Numbered from the stretch's first letter, positions 34,518-43,787 are shown. The stretch: DNA of 64,000 nt from Sideroxydans lithotrophicus ES-1 (GCF_000025705.1 NC_013959.1:2798001-2862000), one strand, 5' to 3'. Made by a program: numbers and translations. The notes: generated by a model from the letters alone, not told the origin.

Positions 34518-36659
34518 ATGAGTGAACAGGACATCAATCAGGAACGCCTGGAGCTCGCTCTTGAAGCGGCAGGTCTCGACCTGTGGGAGAACAACCTGAT
34601 CACTGGCGAGGTTTCGCGCAGCGCAGCCAAGACCTTTATGGAGCTTGGCTACAGCAATGAAGAAATCACCGACTGTCTGGACAATTATTTCACGCTCATC
34701 CATTCCGACGATGTTCCGGTGGTCCAGTCTGCCATCAACGACCATCTGAGCGGCAGCAAGGAACAATATCGTTGCGAATTCAGGATCCGCGCCAAGAATG
34801 GCAGCTGGGTCTGGTTTGCCAACTACGGCAAGATCATGGATCGTCATGGTGACGACCGGGGCCAGCGCTTCGTCGGCGTGACGTTCAACATCGATGAGCG
34901 GAAACGCAAGGAAGAACAGCTCATCGTCCTGGAACAGGATACGCGCACCCTGATCGAGAACTCACCCGACACGGTTGCCCGCTACGACCACGAATGCCGG
35001 CGCATCTACGTCAATCCCGCTTTAGCCTCATCGTTCCCCGGCGGCGCCGAAAAAATTCTGGGCAAGAAGCCATCCGAAATTCCGGGCGGCCCGGAATTCG
35101 ACAAGTTTGAAGCAAAGATCGTCGAAGTGTTCGCTACCGGCAACAATGCCCTGTTCGAATTGAAATGGCAGGGCAAGGATGGCAAGGAGCTTTGCAACCA
35201 TATCCGGCTGACGGCAGAACGCGATTCGTCCGGCAGGCTGACCTCGGTCCTGGCGATCGGGCGCGACATCACCGAGCTGTACGAATCGCGGGCTGCACTG
35301 AAGCGCGCGAACGCTCAGCTCGAAAACATGAACGACCTGCTGCAATCGCAGGCGACCAGCGACCCGCTCACCGGATTGCCGAACCGGCGCTTCATGCTCG
35401 ACCGGCTCAAACATGCATTGGCGTCCAGTTCGCGCAGCGGCAGGGAAGGCGCGCTGTTGTTCATCGACCTGGACAATTTCAAGACGCTGAACGACACGCT
35501 GGGACACGATGTCGGCGACCAGTTGCTGCAGCAGGTCGCGCATCGCCTGGAAACCTGCGTGCGGGAAGGCGATACCGTGGCCCGTCTGGGCGGCGACGAG
35601 TTCGTGGTGATGCTGGAGGATCTGAGCGAAAAGGACCTGGAAGCCGCAGCGCAGACCGAGGCAGTCGGCGAAAAGATACTCGCTGCACTCAACCAGCCCT
35701 ACCAGCTGGGCAAGCACGAATACCGCAACACACCCAGCATCGGCGCGACGCTGTTCAACGATCACCAGCAATCGTTGGACGAGTTGCTGAAACAGGCCGA
35801 CATCGCCATGTACCAGGCCAAGCGTGCTGGCCGCAACGCACTGCGCTTCTTCGATCCGCAGATGCAGGAGACCATCAATTCGCGCGCCACCCTGGAAAAT
35901 GAATTGCGCAAGGCACTCGAGCTGCACCAGTTCTATCTGTTCTACCAGGTCCAGGTGGACAGCGTGCAGGAAGACGGTTCGCACCGCGCGACAGGAGCGG
36001 AAGCTCTGATCCGCTGGGCACACCCCGAACGCGGCCTGGTGTCGCCAGCGCAATTCATTCCGCTGGCGGAAGAGACCGGGCTGATCGTTCCCATCGGGCT
36101 ATGGGTGCTGGATACGGCCTGCGCCCAGCTCAAGACTTGGCAGCACGATGCGCTGACGCGCGGACTGGTTCTGGCGGTGAACGTGAGTGCCAAGCAGTTC
36201 CGCCAGCCCGATTTCGTCGCGCAGGTCGATGCTGCCGTGCAGCGCCATGGCATCGACCCGAAACTTCTCAAGCTGGAACTGACCGAGAGTCTGTTGCTGG
36301 AAAACATCCAGGACACCATCGCCACCATGAACGCGCTGCGCGAGATCGGCATCAGGTTCTCGCTGGACGACTTCGGCACCGGCTATTCATCCCTGCAATA
36401 CCTGAAGCAATTGCCGCTCGACCAGCTCAAGATCGACCAGTCGTTCATCTGCGACCTGGTCTCCGACAGCAGCGACCGGGCGATCGTGCGCACCATCATT
36501 GCCATGGCGCAAAGCCTGAACCTGAACGTGATCGCCGAAGGTGTGGAGACGGAAGCGCAACGGCAGATCCTTCTGGAAAAAGGTTGCATCCATCACCAGG
36601 GCTACCTGTTCAGCAAGCCGGTACCGATCAATCAGTTCGAAGCACAGTTGCGGAGGTGA
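34518..36659 (+). CDS. PAS-PAS-GGDEF-EAL c-di-GMP enzyme, cytoplasmic (module copy 2)
   Basis: A 713-aa soluble protein. Two PAS domains (LALEAAGLDLWENNLITGEV onward; LIENSPDTVARYDHECRRIY onward) are followed by GGDEF (ARLGGDEF, with REGD inhibitory site) and EAL (GAEALIRW, ELTES, DDFGTGYSSL, LKIDQSFI, AEGVETEAQ). The catalytic halves closely match the 29560 gene while the N-terminal sensors differ, implying duplication with sensor exchange. The start is the first ATG in frame after which domain similarity begins; the upstream open frame looks non-coding. A strong ribosome-binding site for the next small gene overlaps its end. Confidence 0.92.
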   Translation: MSEQDINQERLELALEAAGLDLWENNLITGEVSRSAAKTFMELGYSNEEITDCLDNYFTLIHSDDVPVVQSAINDHLSGSKEQYRCEFRIRAKNGSWVWFANYGKIMDRHGDDRGQRFVGVTFNIDERKRKEEQLIVLEQDTRTLIENSPDTVARYDHECRRIYVNPALASSFPGGAEKILGKKPSEIPGGPEFDKFEAKIVEVFATGNNALFELKWQGKDGKELCNHIRLTAERDSSGRLTSVLAIGRDITELYESRAALKRANAQLENMNDLLQSQATSDPLTGLPNRRFMLDRLKHALASSSRSGREGALLFIDLDNFKTLNDTLGHDVGDQLLQQVAHRLETCVREGDTVARLGGDEFVVMLEDLSEKDLEAAAQTEAVGEKILAALNQPYQLGKHEYRNTPSIGATLFNDHQQSLDELLKQADIAMYQAKRAGRNALRFFDPQMQETINSRATLENELRKALELHQFYLFYQVQVDSVQEDGSHRATGAEALIRWAHPERGLVSPAQFIPLAEETGLIVPIGLWVLDTACAQLKTWQHDALTRGLVLAVNVSAKQFRQPDFVAQVDAAVQRHGIDPKLLKLELTESLLLENIQDTIATMNALREIGIRFSLDDFGTGYSSLQYLKQLPLDQLKIDQSFICDLVSDSSDRAIVRTIIAMAQSLNLNVIAEGVETEAQRQILLEKGCIHHQGYLFSKPVPINQFEAQLRR

Positions 36660-36668
36660 TCGGTGCAA

Positions 36669-36872
36669 ATGGATTGGGGTCTGGTGGTGGTCCTGCTGTG
36701 CATTTCCGTTCCGGTATCGATCGTGTTCGGCCTCTATTTCTGGAGCAACCGCAACGACAGGCGGGACGGCACGCGTTTTCTGGGCACGCAGATGGACATC
36801 GCCATCCTTGTCTTCGGGATATTCATATTGCTGCTGATGGTCGGCTGGATACGCAAGGCATTCTTTGGATGA
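36669..36872 (+). CDS. Small two-helix membrane protein
   Basis: A 67-aa protein with two membrane helices (about residues 5-24 and 44-62) separated by a charged loop (WSNRNDRRDGTRF). GGAGGTGAT lies eight bases before this ATG at the very end of the GGDEF-EAL gene, so translation is probably coupled to it. A GTG six bases earlier is a less likely start. Not recognised; copy 1 of the module has no counterpart. Confidence 0.7.
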   Translation: MDWGLVVVLLCISVPVSIVFGLYFWSNRNDRRDGTRFLGTQMDIAILVFGIFILLLMVGWIRKAFFG

Positions 36873-36895
36873 GACGGGCTGGTCAATAAGGGGTA

Positions 36896-36925
36896 TTGAC
36901 GCATCCAGCGGCTGGGTCTTACGCT
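36896..36925 (+). promoter_or_regulatory. Promoter of small-gene copy 2
   Basis: TTGACG (36896-36901), 18-bp spacer, TACGCT (36920-36925): the same elements and spacing as at 32043-32072 upstream of the paralogue. Confidence 0.6.
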
Positions 36926-36995
36926 GTGAACAGGAGCATGGCTGGGCTCTATGCAAGCACTGCCATGGAAGTGATCAGATAACAAAGGGGAAGCA

Positions 36996-37262
36996 ATGAT
37001 CAGCAGGGAAGTCGTTTTGCAAACGCTCAAATGCAGTCCGAAGGAATATCCGAAAACGCTCAGCGAGAAATTCCCGCACATCCTGGAAAAGATCGTCCAG
37101 CTGTGGAACTCGCCGGAAGCGGAACCCTACTTCGCCGACCTGTTGCAGCCCAACGGCCGCGGCGGCGGCAGGATGGATCGCGATGGCTTCCCGGAGCAGG
37201 CATGGCAGGAGATATTCGAATTGAAACTGCTCTATGCCAAACCGCGCGTCAAAGGCAGGTAG
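36996..37262 (+). CDS. Small conserved protein paired with GGDEF-EAL gene (copy 2)
   Basis: An 88-aa paralogue of the 32142 product. It starts MISREVVLQTLKCSP and shares ADLLQPNGRGGGRMDRDGFP in the centre, with mostly conservative changes elsewhere. AAGGGGAA lies before the ATG. The C-terminus is more basic (KPRVKGR). Function unknown. Position after a GGDEF-EAL gene and promoter layout match copy 1. Confidence 0.8.
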   Translation: MISREVVLQTLKCSPKEYPKTLSEKFPHILEKIVQLWNSPEAEPYFADLLQPNGRGGGRMDRDGFPEQAWQEIFELKLLYAKPRVKGR

Positions 37263-37274
37263 GCCGGGCAGCCG

Positions 37275-38420
37275 TCACTTCGGGCGGTTGCTTCCCGCCA
37301 CGATCTTATACTCGAACAATCTGCATTCGATCGCGCCGTTGTAGAGCGGCGTGCGTCTGGATGGGGTCAGGCGCATCAGCTTGGCGATGCGCAGATCGGC
37401 AGTGAACAGGTAGGCGCTCCAGCCGCCGAATCTTTTCTTCAGCACATCGCCGAGTTGCGGATACAGCTCGGCCAATTCGTCTTCGTCGCCCATGCGTTCG
37501 CCATAGGGCAGGTTCGCCACGAGAACGCCTTCCTTTTCCGGCGGCGAGACTTCCAGCGCGTTGCATTGCTTCAGATCGACCGTTTCACGGATACCCGCCT
37601 CTTCCAGGTTCTGGTGCGCAGCCTTGAGTGCATCGCCATAGAGGTCGCTGCCGTAGATGGGCAGTTCGCTCACCGGCAGTTGCGCGGCGATGGCGCTTTC
37701 GCGCATCGCGTTCCACGTCCTGGCATCGAAGTTCTTCAGTTTCTCGAACGCGAAATTGCGCGCGATACCGGGCTGGATGTTGAGCGAGATCTGCGCCGCC
37801 TCGATGAGGAACGTACCGCTGCCGCACATCGGGTCGAGCAGCGGGATGCCGGGCTTCCAGCCGGTCATCTTGAGGATGCCCGCAGCCAGGTTCTCGCGCA
37901 GCGGTGCGATGTTGGTGTGGATGCGCACGCCGCGCTTATACAGCGCATCGCCGGAGGTATCCAGATACAGCGTGAACTTCTCGCCTTCGAAGAATGCATG
38001 GATGCGCATGTCCGGATCGAGCTTGGCCACGCTGGGACGCGCATCCTTCTCAGCGCGGAACTTGTCGCACACCGCGTCCTTGATCTTCAGCGTGATGAAC
38101 TCCAGGCTCTTCAATGGACATTTGATCGCGGTGACCTTGACCAGGATGGTGCAGCTCACATCGAACCACTTCGTCCACGGCAGATCGTAAACAGCTTTAT
38201 ACACATCCTGCTCGTCGCGGAAATAAGTGGCGTCTTTTACACGCCAAAGGATGCGCGAAGCGAGTCGGCTTTGCAGGTTGACGCGGTAGCAAGTCGGCCA
38301 GTCGCCGGCGAAGGAGATACCGCCGGCGCTGATGCGCACATCGGTGGCACCGAAAGAAATCAGTTCGTCGGCGAGGAGTTTTTCCAGTCCGCGTGGGCAA
38401 GTAGCAAAAAAGTCAGGCAT
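37275..38420 (-). CDS. THUMP-domain 23S rRNA (guanine-N2) methyltransferase, RlmL N-half-like
   Basis: A 381-aa RNA methyltransferase. The N-terminal THUMP domain (about residues 1-160) begins MPDFFATCPRGLEKLLADEL. The SAM-binding motif is LLDPMCGSGTFLIEAA and the catalytic motif is VANLPYGERMGD (an NLPYG form of NPPY). It corresponds to the m2G2445-forming half of RlmKL; the RlmK half is absent here. Encoded alone on the minus strand behind a large CACAGAG palindrome. Confidence 0.92.
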   Translation of the reverse strand: MPDFFATCPRGLEKLLADELISFGATDVRISAGGISFAGDWPTCYRVNLQSRLASRILWRVKDATYFRDEQDVYKAVYDLPWTKWFDVSCTILVKVTAIKCPLKSLEFITLKIKDAVCDKFRAEKDARPSVAKLDPDMRIHAFFEGEKFTLYLDTSGDALYKRGVRIHTNIAPLRENLAAGILKMTGWKPGIPLLDPMCGSGTFLIEAAQISLNIQPGIARNFAFEKLKNFDARTWNAMRESAIAAQLPVSELPIYGSDLYGDALKAAHQNLEEAGIRETVDLKQCNALEVSPPEKEGVLVANLPYGERMGDEDELAELYPQLGDVLKKRFGGWSAYLFTADLRIAKLMRLTPSRRTPLYNGAIECRLFEYKIVAGSNRPK

Positions 38421-38442
38421 CTAATGAACCTTGAGAACTATT

Positions 38443-38511
38443 GCCACAGAGACCACAGAGTACACAGAGATGAACGGCGGTTTTCTCTGTGGTCTCTGTG
38501 TACTCTGTGGC
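38443..38511. repeat. CACAGAG-type long inverted repeat (copy 1)
   Basis: Arms of about 28 bases: GCCACAGAGACCACAGAG running to CACAGAGA, and TCTCTGTGGTCTCTGTGTAC running to TCTGTGGC. They flank a 13-base centre. Related palindromes lie at about 41104-41170 and 63008-63123, always between genes. In RNA it would form a long hairpin. Confidence 0.85.
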
Positions 38512-38921
38512 TAAAATGGTTTTACAACAACCAGAATAACCACGGCCAGCAGCACCAGCACCGGCACTTCATTGAAGAAGCGGAACCAGACATGGCTGCG
38601 GGTGTTGCGGTCTGCGGCGAACACCTTCACCAGATGGCCGCAATACAGGTGGTAGGCGACCAGCCCGGCAACCAGCGTGGTCTTCGCATGCAACCAGCCG
38701 CCGCTGAAGCCGAAGCCGAACCACAGCCACAGTCCGGTGATGACGGCCAGCAGGCCGATGGGGGTGACGAACTTGTACAGTTTGCGTTCCATCAGCTTCA
38801 GTCGTTCGCGCACCGCCTGCTCTTCCGCCATCGCATGATTGACGAAGATGCGCGGCAGGTAGAACAGGCCGGCGAACCAGCTGACGACGAAAAAGATATG
38901 GAAAGCTTTCAGCCACAACAT
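38511..38921 (-). CDS. hemJ: HemJ-type protoporphyrinogen IX oxidase
   Basis: A 136-aa membrane protein with four helices, the UPF0093/HemJ family. The conserved His in MLWLKAFHIFFVVSWFAGLF and the conserved region WLHAKTTLVAGLVAYHLYCG with its Lys are in place. It would oxidise protoporphyrinogen IX for haem synthesis. GAGGTGATC precedes the ATG. It begins five bases after the ABC permease stop, making it the last gene of that operon, an unusual partner. Confidence 0.9.
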   Translation of the reverse strand: MLWLKAFHIFFVVSWFAGLFYLPRIFVNHAMAEEQAVRERLKLMERKLYKFVTPIGLLAVITGLWLWFGFGFSGGWLHAKTTLVAGLVAYHLYCGHLVKVFAADRNTRSHVWFRFFNEVPVLVLLAVVILVVVKPF

Positions 38922-38926
38922 GATGA

Positions 38927-39712
38927 TCACCTCGATAGACGACGACGGAACAACACCAGCGAAATATAAAAAGCGCTCAGGGTATACGCCAGCAACACCC
39001 CGATATGCAATCCCGCTTGCGGCGGCACGTTGCCGCTCATCAACGGCCTGGCCAGGTCGACCGCGTGCGTCAGCGGCAGCATGCCGGCGACCATTTGCAT
39101 GCTTTCCGGCAGCTGGGTGACCGGAAAAAAGACGCCGCATAGTAGCATCATCGGCGTGATCACCAGCGTGAAGTAGTACATGAAGAAGTCATAGGCGGGT
39201 GCCAGCGCAGTCATGATCAACCCGATGGCGGCAAAGGCCAAACCGATCAGCAAGGCCAGCGGGATCATCCACAGCGACATCAGCGAATGCGACAGCCCCA
39301 GCAGCCAGATCACCGCCAGCACCGCCGCACCGGACATCAGGCTCTTGGTGGCCGCCCACAATATCTCGGACAGCACCACGTCATCCAGCGAGACCGGCGT
39401 GTTGAGGATGGCCTCCCAGGTACGCTGTTCGTGCATGCGCGCGAAGCCGGAATACAACGCCTCGAAGCTGGCGCTGTTCATGGTGCTGTAGCACACCGTG
39501 CCGGCGGCAAGGAACGCCATGTACGGCAAACCGCCCATGCTCGGCAGCAGGCTGCCCAGGCCGTAGCCGAGGCCCAGCATGTAGATCACCGGGTCGGCCA
39601 GATGGCCGAGGATGGAAGGTGCCGCGATCTTTTTCCATACCAGCCAATGACGCTGCCAGATGGGAAAGAAACGCAGGCTCAGGCGCGGCAATGCATAGTC
39701 GCTGTTGCTCAT
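38927..39712 (-). CDS. ABC-2 type transporter permease (NodJ-like)
   Basis: A 261-aa permease with about six membrane helices, of the ABC-2/NodJ family. Conserved segments include IYMLGLGYGLGSLLPSMGGL, MHEQRTWEAILNTPVSLDDV and LCGVFFPVTQLPESMQ. It would form the channel of an exporter with the ATPase at 40173. The start overlaps the thioesterase stop (ATGA). Exported substrate unknown; NodIJ relatives move polysaccharides or lipids. Confidence 0.93.
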   Translation of the reverse strand: MSNSDYALPRLSLRFFPIWQRHWLVWKKIAAPSILGHLADPVIYMLGLGYGLGSLLPSMGGLPYMAFLAAGTVCYSTMNSASFEALYSGFARMHEQRTWEAILNTPVSLDDVVLSEILWAATKSLMSGAAVLAVIWLLGLSHSLMSLWMIPLALLIGLAFAAIGLIMTALAPAYDFFMYYFTLVITPMMLLCGVFFPVTQLPESMQMVAGMLPLTHAVDLARPLMSGNVPPQAGLHIGVLLAYTLSAFYISLVLFRRRLSR

Positions 39713-40176
39713 TTCGATCTGTCCTGTTCCACTGCGGCGATGGCGTCGGCCGGACTGACCACACCGATGCCGCGTGCATACACGCAACCCTTCGATGTGC
39801 CTTCCGCCGCGATGCGCTCGTCCTTGCTGAAGTTGTGTTTCATGTAGAAATATTTCTCGTCCCAGTGCGTCACTTCGGTCTTCACCCTGTAACGCTCGAA
39901 GATGCCCAGCGGTTTCTTGTAAGTCATGGTGTGCTCGGCGATGACCGGTATCCAGTTGCGCCTGAACATGGCTTTCAGCAAGCCGCTGCGCGCGAAGATG
40001 TCCACCCGGTTGAGATCGCAGATGGTCAGGTAGCGTCCGTTGTTCATGTGGAAATTGATGTCGATATCGTTGGGCAATACATGCAGGCTGAATTCGCTGA
40101 CGAAACGGTTGTCTTCGATGCGCGCACAGAACAGCGAACGGATGAGCACCCACAGCATGCGGAAGATCAGGTTCAT
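39709..40176 (-). CDS. Hotdog-fold thioesterase-like protein
   Basis: A 155-aa acyl-CoA thioesterase-like protein. The family signature [20 protein letters not shown] carries the Asp and His/Asn active-site region of the hotdog fold, followed by [17 protein letters not shown]. Its stop overlaps the permease start by ATGA, and its own start overlaps the ATPase stop, so it is embedded in the ABC operon. That context suggests it may act on an acylated compound handled by the exporter (inference). Confidence 0.87.
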   Translation of the reverse strand: MNLIFRMLWVLIRSLFCARIEDNRFVSEFSLHVLPNDIDINFHMNNGRYLTICDLNRVDIFARSGLLKAMFRRNWIPVIAEHTMTYKKPLGIFERYRVKTEVTHWDEKYFYMKHNFSKDERIAAEGTSKGCVYARGIGVVSPADAIAAVEQDRSK

Positions 40177-41087
40177 TCGCGCATCTCCCGGCCTGTTAGC
40201 TTGAGAAACACGTCTTCCAGGTTCGCCGGGCGATGCAGGTAGCGCAATTCGCTTTGCTTTTGCAGGTGTTCCACCAGCGGTTGCGCATCCTTCACGTAGC
40301 AGAACACCGACTCGCCACTGACCTCGAAGCGGTGCGAGAATCCGGCAGCACATTCGCCGGCCCATTGCGCGGCCGTTTCGCCGAACACCTCTACCACCTG
40401 CGGCTCGATATTGCCCTCGATCAGTTCGCGCGGCGTGCCCTGGCTGATGAGCCTGCCGTTATCCATCACCGCAAGGCGGTGGCACAGGCGCTCGGCCTCG
40501 TCCATGAAGTGCGTGGTGAGCAGCAGCGTCTTGCCCTGCTGCGTGAGTTCGCGCAGGCGCTGCCAGATCAGGTGGCGCGCCTGCGGATCGAGCCCGGTGG
40601 TCGGCTCGTCGAGGAAGATCACATCGGGATCGTTCACCAGCGCCCGCGCCAGCGTGAGGCGGCGCTTCATGCCACCGGACAGCGTCGGCACCTTGGCATC
40701 GCGCTTGTGGGTGAGGCTGGCGAATTCCAGCAGCGACGGGATGCGCGCCTCGATCTCGCTGTCGTGCAGACCAAAGTAGCGCCCGTACACCAGCAGGTTC
40801 TCGGCCACGCTGAAGTCGGGATCGAGGTTGTCCATCTGCGGCACCACACCGACGCGAATGCGCGCCTCGCGCGCCGCCTGCGGCACCGGCAGGTCGAGCA
40901 GCATGGCTTTGCCTGCATCAGGCGTGATCAGCCCCAGCAGCATGCGCAGCGTGGTGGTCTTGCCCGCGCCGTTCGGGCCGAGCAGGCCGAAGCATTCGCC
41001 CTTGTGGATGGACAGGTCGAGACCGTCCACCACGCGCTGCCCGCCGTAGGATTTTTGCAGCCCGATAGCTTTGATCACTGCATTCAT
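40173..41087 (-). CDS. ABC transporter ATP-binding protein (NodI-like)
   Basis: A 304-aa ATPase. Walker [11 protein letters not shown], signature LSGGMKRRL, Walker [14 protein letters not shown]-loop TTHFMDEA, and a C-terminal extension typical of drug/polysaccharide ABC-2 exporters. It powers the permease encoded at 38927. Operon order: ATPase, thioesterase, permease, hemJ, with ATGA overlaps between the first three. Preceded by a CACAGAG palindrome. Confidence 0.96.
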   Translation of the reverse strand: MNAVIKAIGLQKSYGGQRVVDGLDLSIHKGECFGLLGPNGAGKTTTLRMLLGLITPDAGKAMLLDLPVPQAAREARIRVGVVPQMDNLDPDFSVAENLLVYGRYFGLHDSEIEARIPSLLEFASLTHKRDAKVPTLSGGMKRRLTLARALVNDPDVIFLDEPTTGLDPQARHLIWQRLRELTQQGKTLLLTTHFMDEAERLCHRLAVMDNGRLISQGTPRELIEGNIEPQVVEVFGETAAQWAGECAAGFSHRFEVSGESVFCYVKDAQPLVEHLQKQSELRYLHRPANLEDVFLKLTGREMRE

Positions 41088-41103
41088 TCTGCTAAACCTT
41101 TTC

Positions 41104-41170
41104 AGCCACAGAGAACACAGCGCTCACAGAGAAAATCCCGTTCTGCCCTCTCTGTGTTCTCTGTGGCTGA
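41104..41170. repeat. CACAGAG-type long inverted repeat (copy 2)
   Basis: Arms AGCCACAGAGAACACAG continuing to CACAGAGA, and CTCTCTGTGTTCTCTGTGGC. It lies between the alpha/beta hydrolase gene and the ABC operon, both minus strand. Confidence 0.8.
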
Positions 41171-41189
41171 TTGCTCTTGTGTTTTTGCT

Positions 41190-41810
41190 TCACAGTTCCA
41201 CCCCGTTGAAATGCCGCTTCACGATGTCGCGCAACTGCGTCAGCCGCCCGTGGAAGAAATGCTCCGCCTGCGGCAGCACCACGATGGGCAGGTGTTGCGG
41301 GCGCGCCCATTCCAGTGCGTCGGCCAGCGGCACCACATCGTCATGCTCGCCGTGGATGACCAGCGTGTCGGGCGCGACCGCGGGCATGGCGAAGCGGCCC
41401 ACCGCGGGAGCAGCCAGGATCAAGTGCTGCGGATGCACTTGCTGTGCGGTGCGTGCGGCGACATAACCGCCGAAGGAGAAACCGGACAGGATCAGCGACA
41501 GTTCCTGGCCGAACTGTTCCTGCGCATAGCGCACGACGGCGACCATGTCCTGCTCTTCGCCGTCGCCGCCGGTGAATTCGCCTGCGCTCGCGCCGACGCC
41601 GCGAAAATTGAATCGCAGTGCCACGCAGCCGAGTTCGGTGAACGTCTTGGCCAGCATGACGGCCACCTTGTTCTCCATGGTGCCGCCCATGGTCGGCAGC
41701 GGATGCGCCACCACGGCGATGCCGCAGGTGATCTCATCCGGCATGTGCACGATGCCCTCGATATCGCCTGCCGTGCCGCTGGTGGTGAATTTTTCCAGTA
41801 CTGTCGCCAT
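41190..41810 (-). CDS. Alpha/beta hydrolase (dienelactone-hydrolase/YfhR-like)
   Basis: A 206-aa serine hydrolase. The nucleophile elbow is SGFSFGG, the Asp lies in IHGEHDDVVP and the His in AEHFFHG, with an oxyanion region near VVAHPLPTMGGTMENK. It matches small bacterial hydrolases of the COG2945 type; substrate unknown. Its start codon overlaps the ferredoxin-like stop (ATGA), making it the last gene of a VanZ-ferredoxin-hydrolase operon. Confidence 0.9.
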   Translation of the reverse strand: MATVLEKFTTSGTAGDIEGIVHMPDEITCGIAVVAHPLPTMGGTMENKVAVMLAKTFTELGCVALRFNFRGVGASAGEFTGGDGEEQDMVAVVRYAQEQFGQELSLILSGFSFGGYVAARTAQQVHPQHLILAAPAVGRFAMPAVAPDTLVIHGEHDDVVPLADALEWARPQHLPIVVLPQAEHFFHGRLTQLRDIVKRHFNGVEL

Positions 41811-42121
41811 CAGATCTTCAAGCGCTCGACGACTCGCCCGTTCCTGATATGTTCCTCGATGATCTCGTCGAGGTCGCTGCGGTCGACGTAGGTGTACCAG
41901 ACTGCATCGGGATAGACGACCAGTACCGGTCCCAGCTCGCAACGCCCCAGGCAGCCTGCCGAATTGATGCGAACCTGGTGCTTTTCGGTGGAGATACCGA
42001 GCTGCTTGACCTTGTCCTTGACATAATCGCGCGCCGCCTGCGCATCATGGTTGTTGCAGCAATCCTCTCCCGCCGGACGCTGGTTCACGCAAAAAAACAC
42101 ATGTTTGTCGTAATGACTCAT
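41810..42121 (-). CDS. Thioredoxin-like [2Fe-2S] ferredoxin
   Basis: A 103-aa ferredoxin of the thioredoxin-fold type. The cluster ligands are in FFCVNQRPAGEDCC and SAGCLGRCELGPVLVVYPD, the C-x(11-12)-C and CxxxC pattern of the family. It would carry single electrons; partner unknown. Start and stop both overlap neighbours by ATGA. Confidence 0.93.
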   Translation of the reverse strand: MSHYDKHVFFCVNQRPAGEDCCNNHDAQAARDYVKDKVKQLGISTEKHQVRINSAGCLGRCELGPVLVVYPDAVWYTYVDRSDLDEIIEEHIRNGRVVERLKI

Positions 42122-43203
42122 TCTCGTTCCTGTTTGTATGATGCCCGCGCCCACCACAGGTAACCGCCCAACAGCAGCGGGAACACCAGCGACACGGTAT
42201 GCGACAGGCCGTTGTAATTGCGCAGATGACCGAAATGCCAATGGTACAGTCTCATTGCGGCAGACGGGGTGCCGCTGTCCAGCACCCAGTTCGCCAGTAT
42301 CACATAACTCAGCGCCGCCAGTGCAGTCGCCCAGATCAGCCGCGGCGGCGGCAACCATGCGGCACCGGTGATCAGCAGCAAGCCGATCACGATACCCAGT
42401 ATCGCCTCGCTGTTCAGCCACAGCAGCAACGCCCACGATTTAAGCAGCAATGCCGCCGCGATGAACTTCACCAATGCCACGATGCCCAGCATGAGCATCA
42501 GGCCAACGGCCACATGCCGGCGGGTGCGCAGCAAGGTCAGCAGCAAGGTGCCCACCATCAGCAGGTTCAATGCGACGGCCAGGCTTTCCCACGGGCTGAA
42601 CGGTTCCGGCGGGCTCGCAATGAACATGCGATAGGCCGGCTCGGTGATGAACACATTGCCCAGCATCGGCAATGACGGGTTGATCTGCGCGAACATCCAT
42701 AGCATCACCAGTGCCAGGCCGAAGTCCACTCCATTGCCTTGCCGAAACAGCCCGATGCGCCACTGGGTCACCCGTACGAACCACGCGCGCCGCTTGATGG
42801 ACACCGCCAGCAGCCCTCCGCACAAGGAGCCACAGGAGTTGCTCAATATGTCTGCATTGGAGCTGGTGCGCATGGGCAGGTACATCTGCAGGTACTCCAT
42901 GGCCACCGACAGCGACACGGCGGCAAGGGTGGCCAGCAGCACGCTGGCCGCGTTGCCGAAATACGTGCGGAAAGTGAGTGCCAGCAGCAGACCGAAAGGG
43001 AAATAGGCCAACAGATTGCTCAGTGCGTCGAAACCGGTGTAAGTGAGGCCCAATGGCGAAGTGAGCACCGCCCAGAACTCCAGCCCCTGCTCCTCCCATC
43101 CGGTGAATGGCGTCAGGCTGGCGTATATGATGAACACGGCATAACCCGCCACCAGGTAGCGGCGCAACAGGCTGCGTGGCTTGTCAGGTAAGGAAGTGCT
43201 CAT
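42118..43203 (-). CDS. VanZ-family multi-spanning membrane protein
   Basis: A 361-aa membrane protein with about nine to ten helices. The VanZ-like N-terminal half includes FDALSNLLAYFPFGLLLALT and SVAMEYLQMYLPMRTSSNAD followed by ILSNSCGSLCGG. Family members influence glycopeptide tolerance or envelope properties; this is not shown here. First gene of the operon with ferredoxin and hydrolase. Confidence 0.9.
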   Translation of the reverse strand: MSTSLPDKPRSLLRRYLVAGYAVFIIYASLTPFTGWEEQGLEFWAVLTSPLGLTYTGFDALSNLLAYFPFGLLLALTFRTYFGNAASVLLATLAAVSLSVAMEYLQMYLPMRTSSNADILSNSCGSLCGGLLAVSIKRRAWFVRVTQWRIGLFRQGNGVDFGLALVMLWMFAQINPSLPMLGNVFITEPAYRMFIASPPEPFSPWESLAVALNLLMVGTLLLTLLRTRRHVAVGLMLMLGIVALVKFIAAALLLKSWALLLWLNSEAILGIVIGLLLITGAAWLPPPRLIWATALAALSYVILANWVLDSGTPSAAMRLYHWHFGHLRNYNGLSHTVSLVFPLLLGGYLWWARASYKQERE

Positions 43204-43322
43204 GCATGGAGCCCGGCAGGGCTTAATATACTGTTTATGATTGACGCCAAAGTGCGGGTGATAAACAATGCCCCCGCTTCAGAAATCAGACCAATATAAA
43301 TTGGCTTTTACTAGGAGGAATT

Positions 43323-43787
43323 ATGGCATACCTGCACTGGTCCAACGATTTGGATACCGGTATCGAGGTCATCGACAAGCAGCACCAGCGCATCGTCGAT
43401 TACCTGAACGAGCTCAATAATGCCAATGACACCGGCGACCAAACCGCAACCAATCATGTTCTGAACGAACTGGTCGATTACACCTTGACTCATTTTGCCT
43501 TTGAAGAAGAACTGCAGGAAAAGGCCCAATATCCATTCCTGAAGGCGCACAAGCGCGTGCATGAGATCTTCACCAAGCGCGTCGCGGAATTCCAGCAACG
43601 CGCTGCCGCCGGCGAGAATGTCGCTCCCGAGCTGCTCTCGATGCTGAAGATCTGGCTGGTCAACCACATCAAGGGCGACGACGCGGACTACGTGGAAAGC
43701 GTCAAGAAGATGCTGGGGTTCGAAGGCACCGGCAACAAGGTGGACGGCGGCTGGCTGGGCACGGCACTGAAGAAGTTCTTCGGCTGA
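43323..43787 (+). CDS. Bacteriohemerythrin
   Basis: A 154-aa O2-binding di-iron protein. The iron ligands are in VIDKQHQRIVDYLNEL, LTHFAFEEELQ (HxxxE), AHKRVHEIF and LVNHIKGDDADY, the full hemerythrin set. AGGAGGAATT gives a strong start. A stand-alone hemerythrin such as this may store or deliver O2 or act as a sensor; a microaerophile would benefit. It converges with the DUF167 gene, adjacent to its stop. Confidence 0.96.
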   Translation: MAYLHWSNDLDTGIEVIDKQHQRIVDYLNELNNANDTGDQTATNHVLNELVDYTLTHFAFEEELQEKAQYPFLKAHKRVHEIFTKRVAEFQQRAAAGENVAPELLSMLKIWLVNHIKGDDADYVESVKKMLGFEGTGNKVDGGWLGTALKKFFG

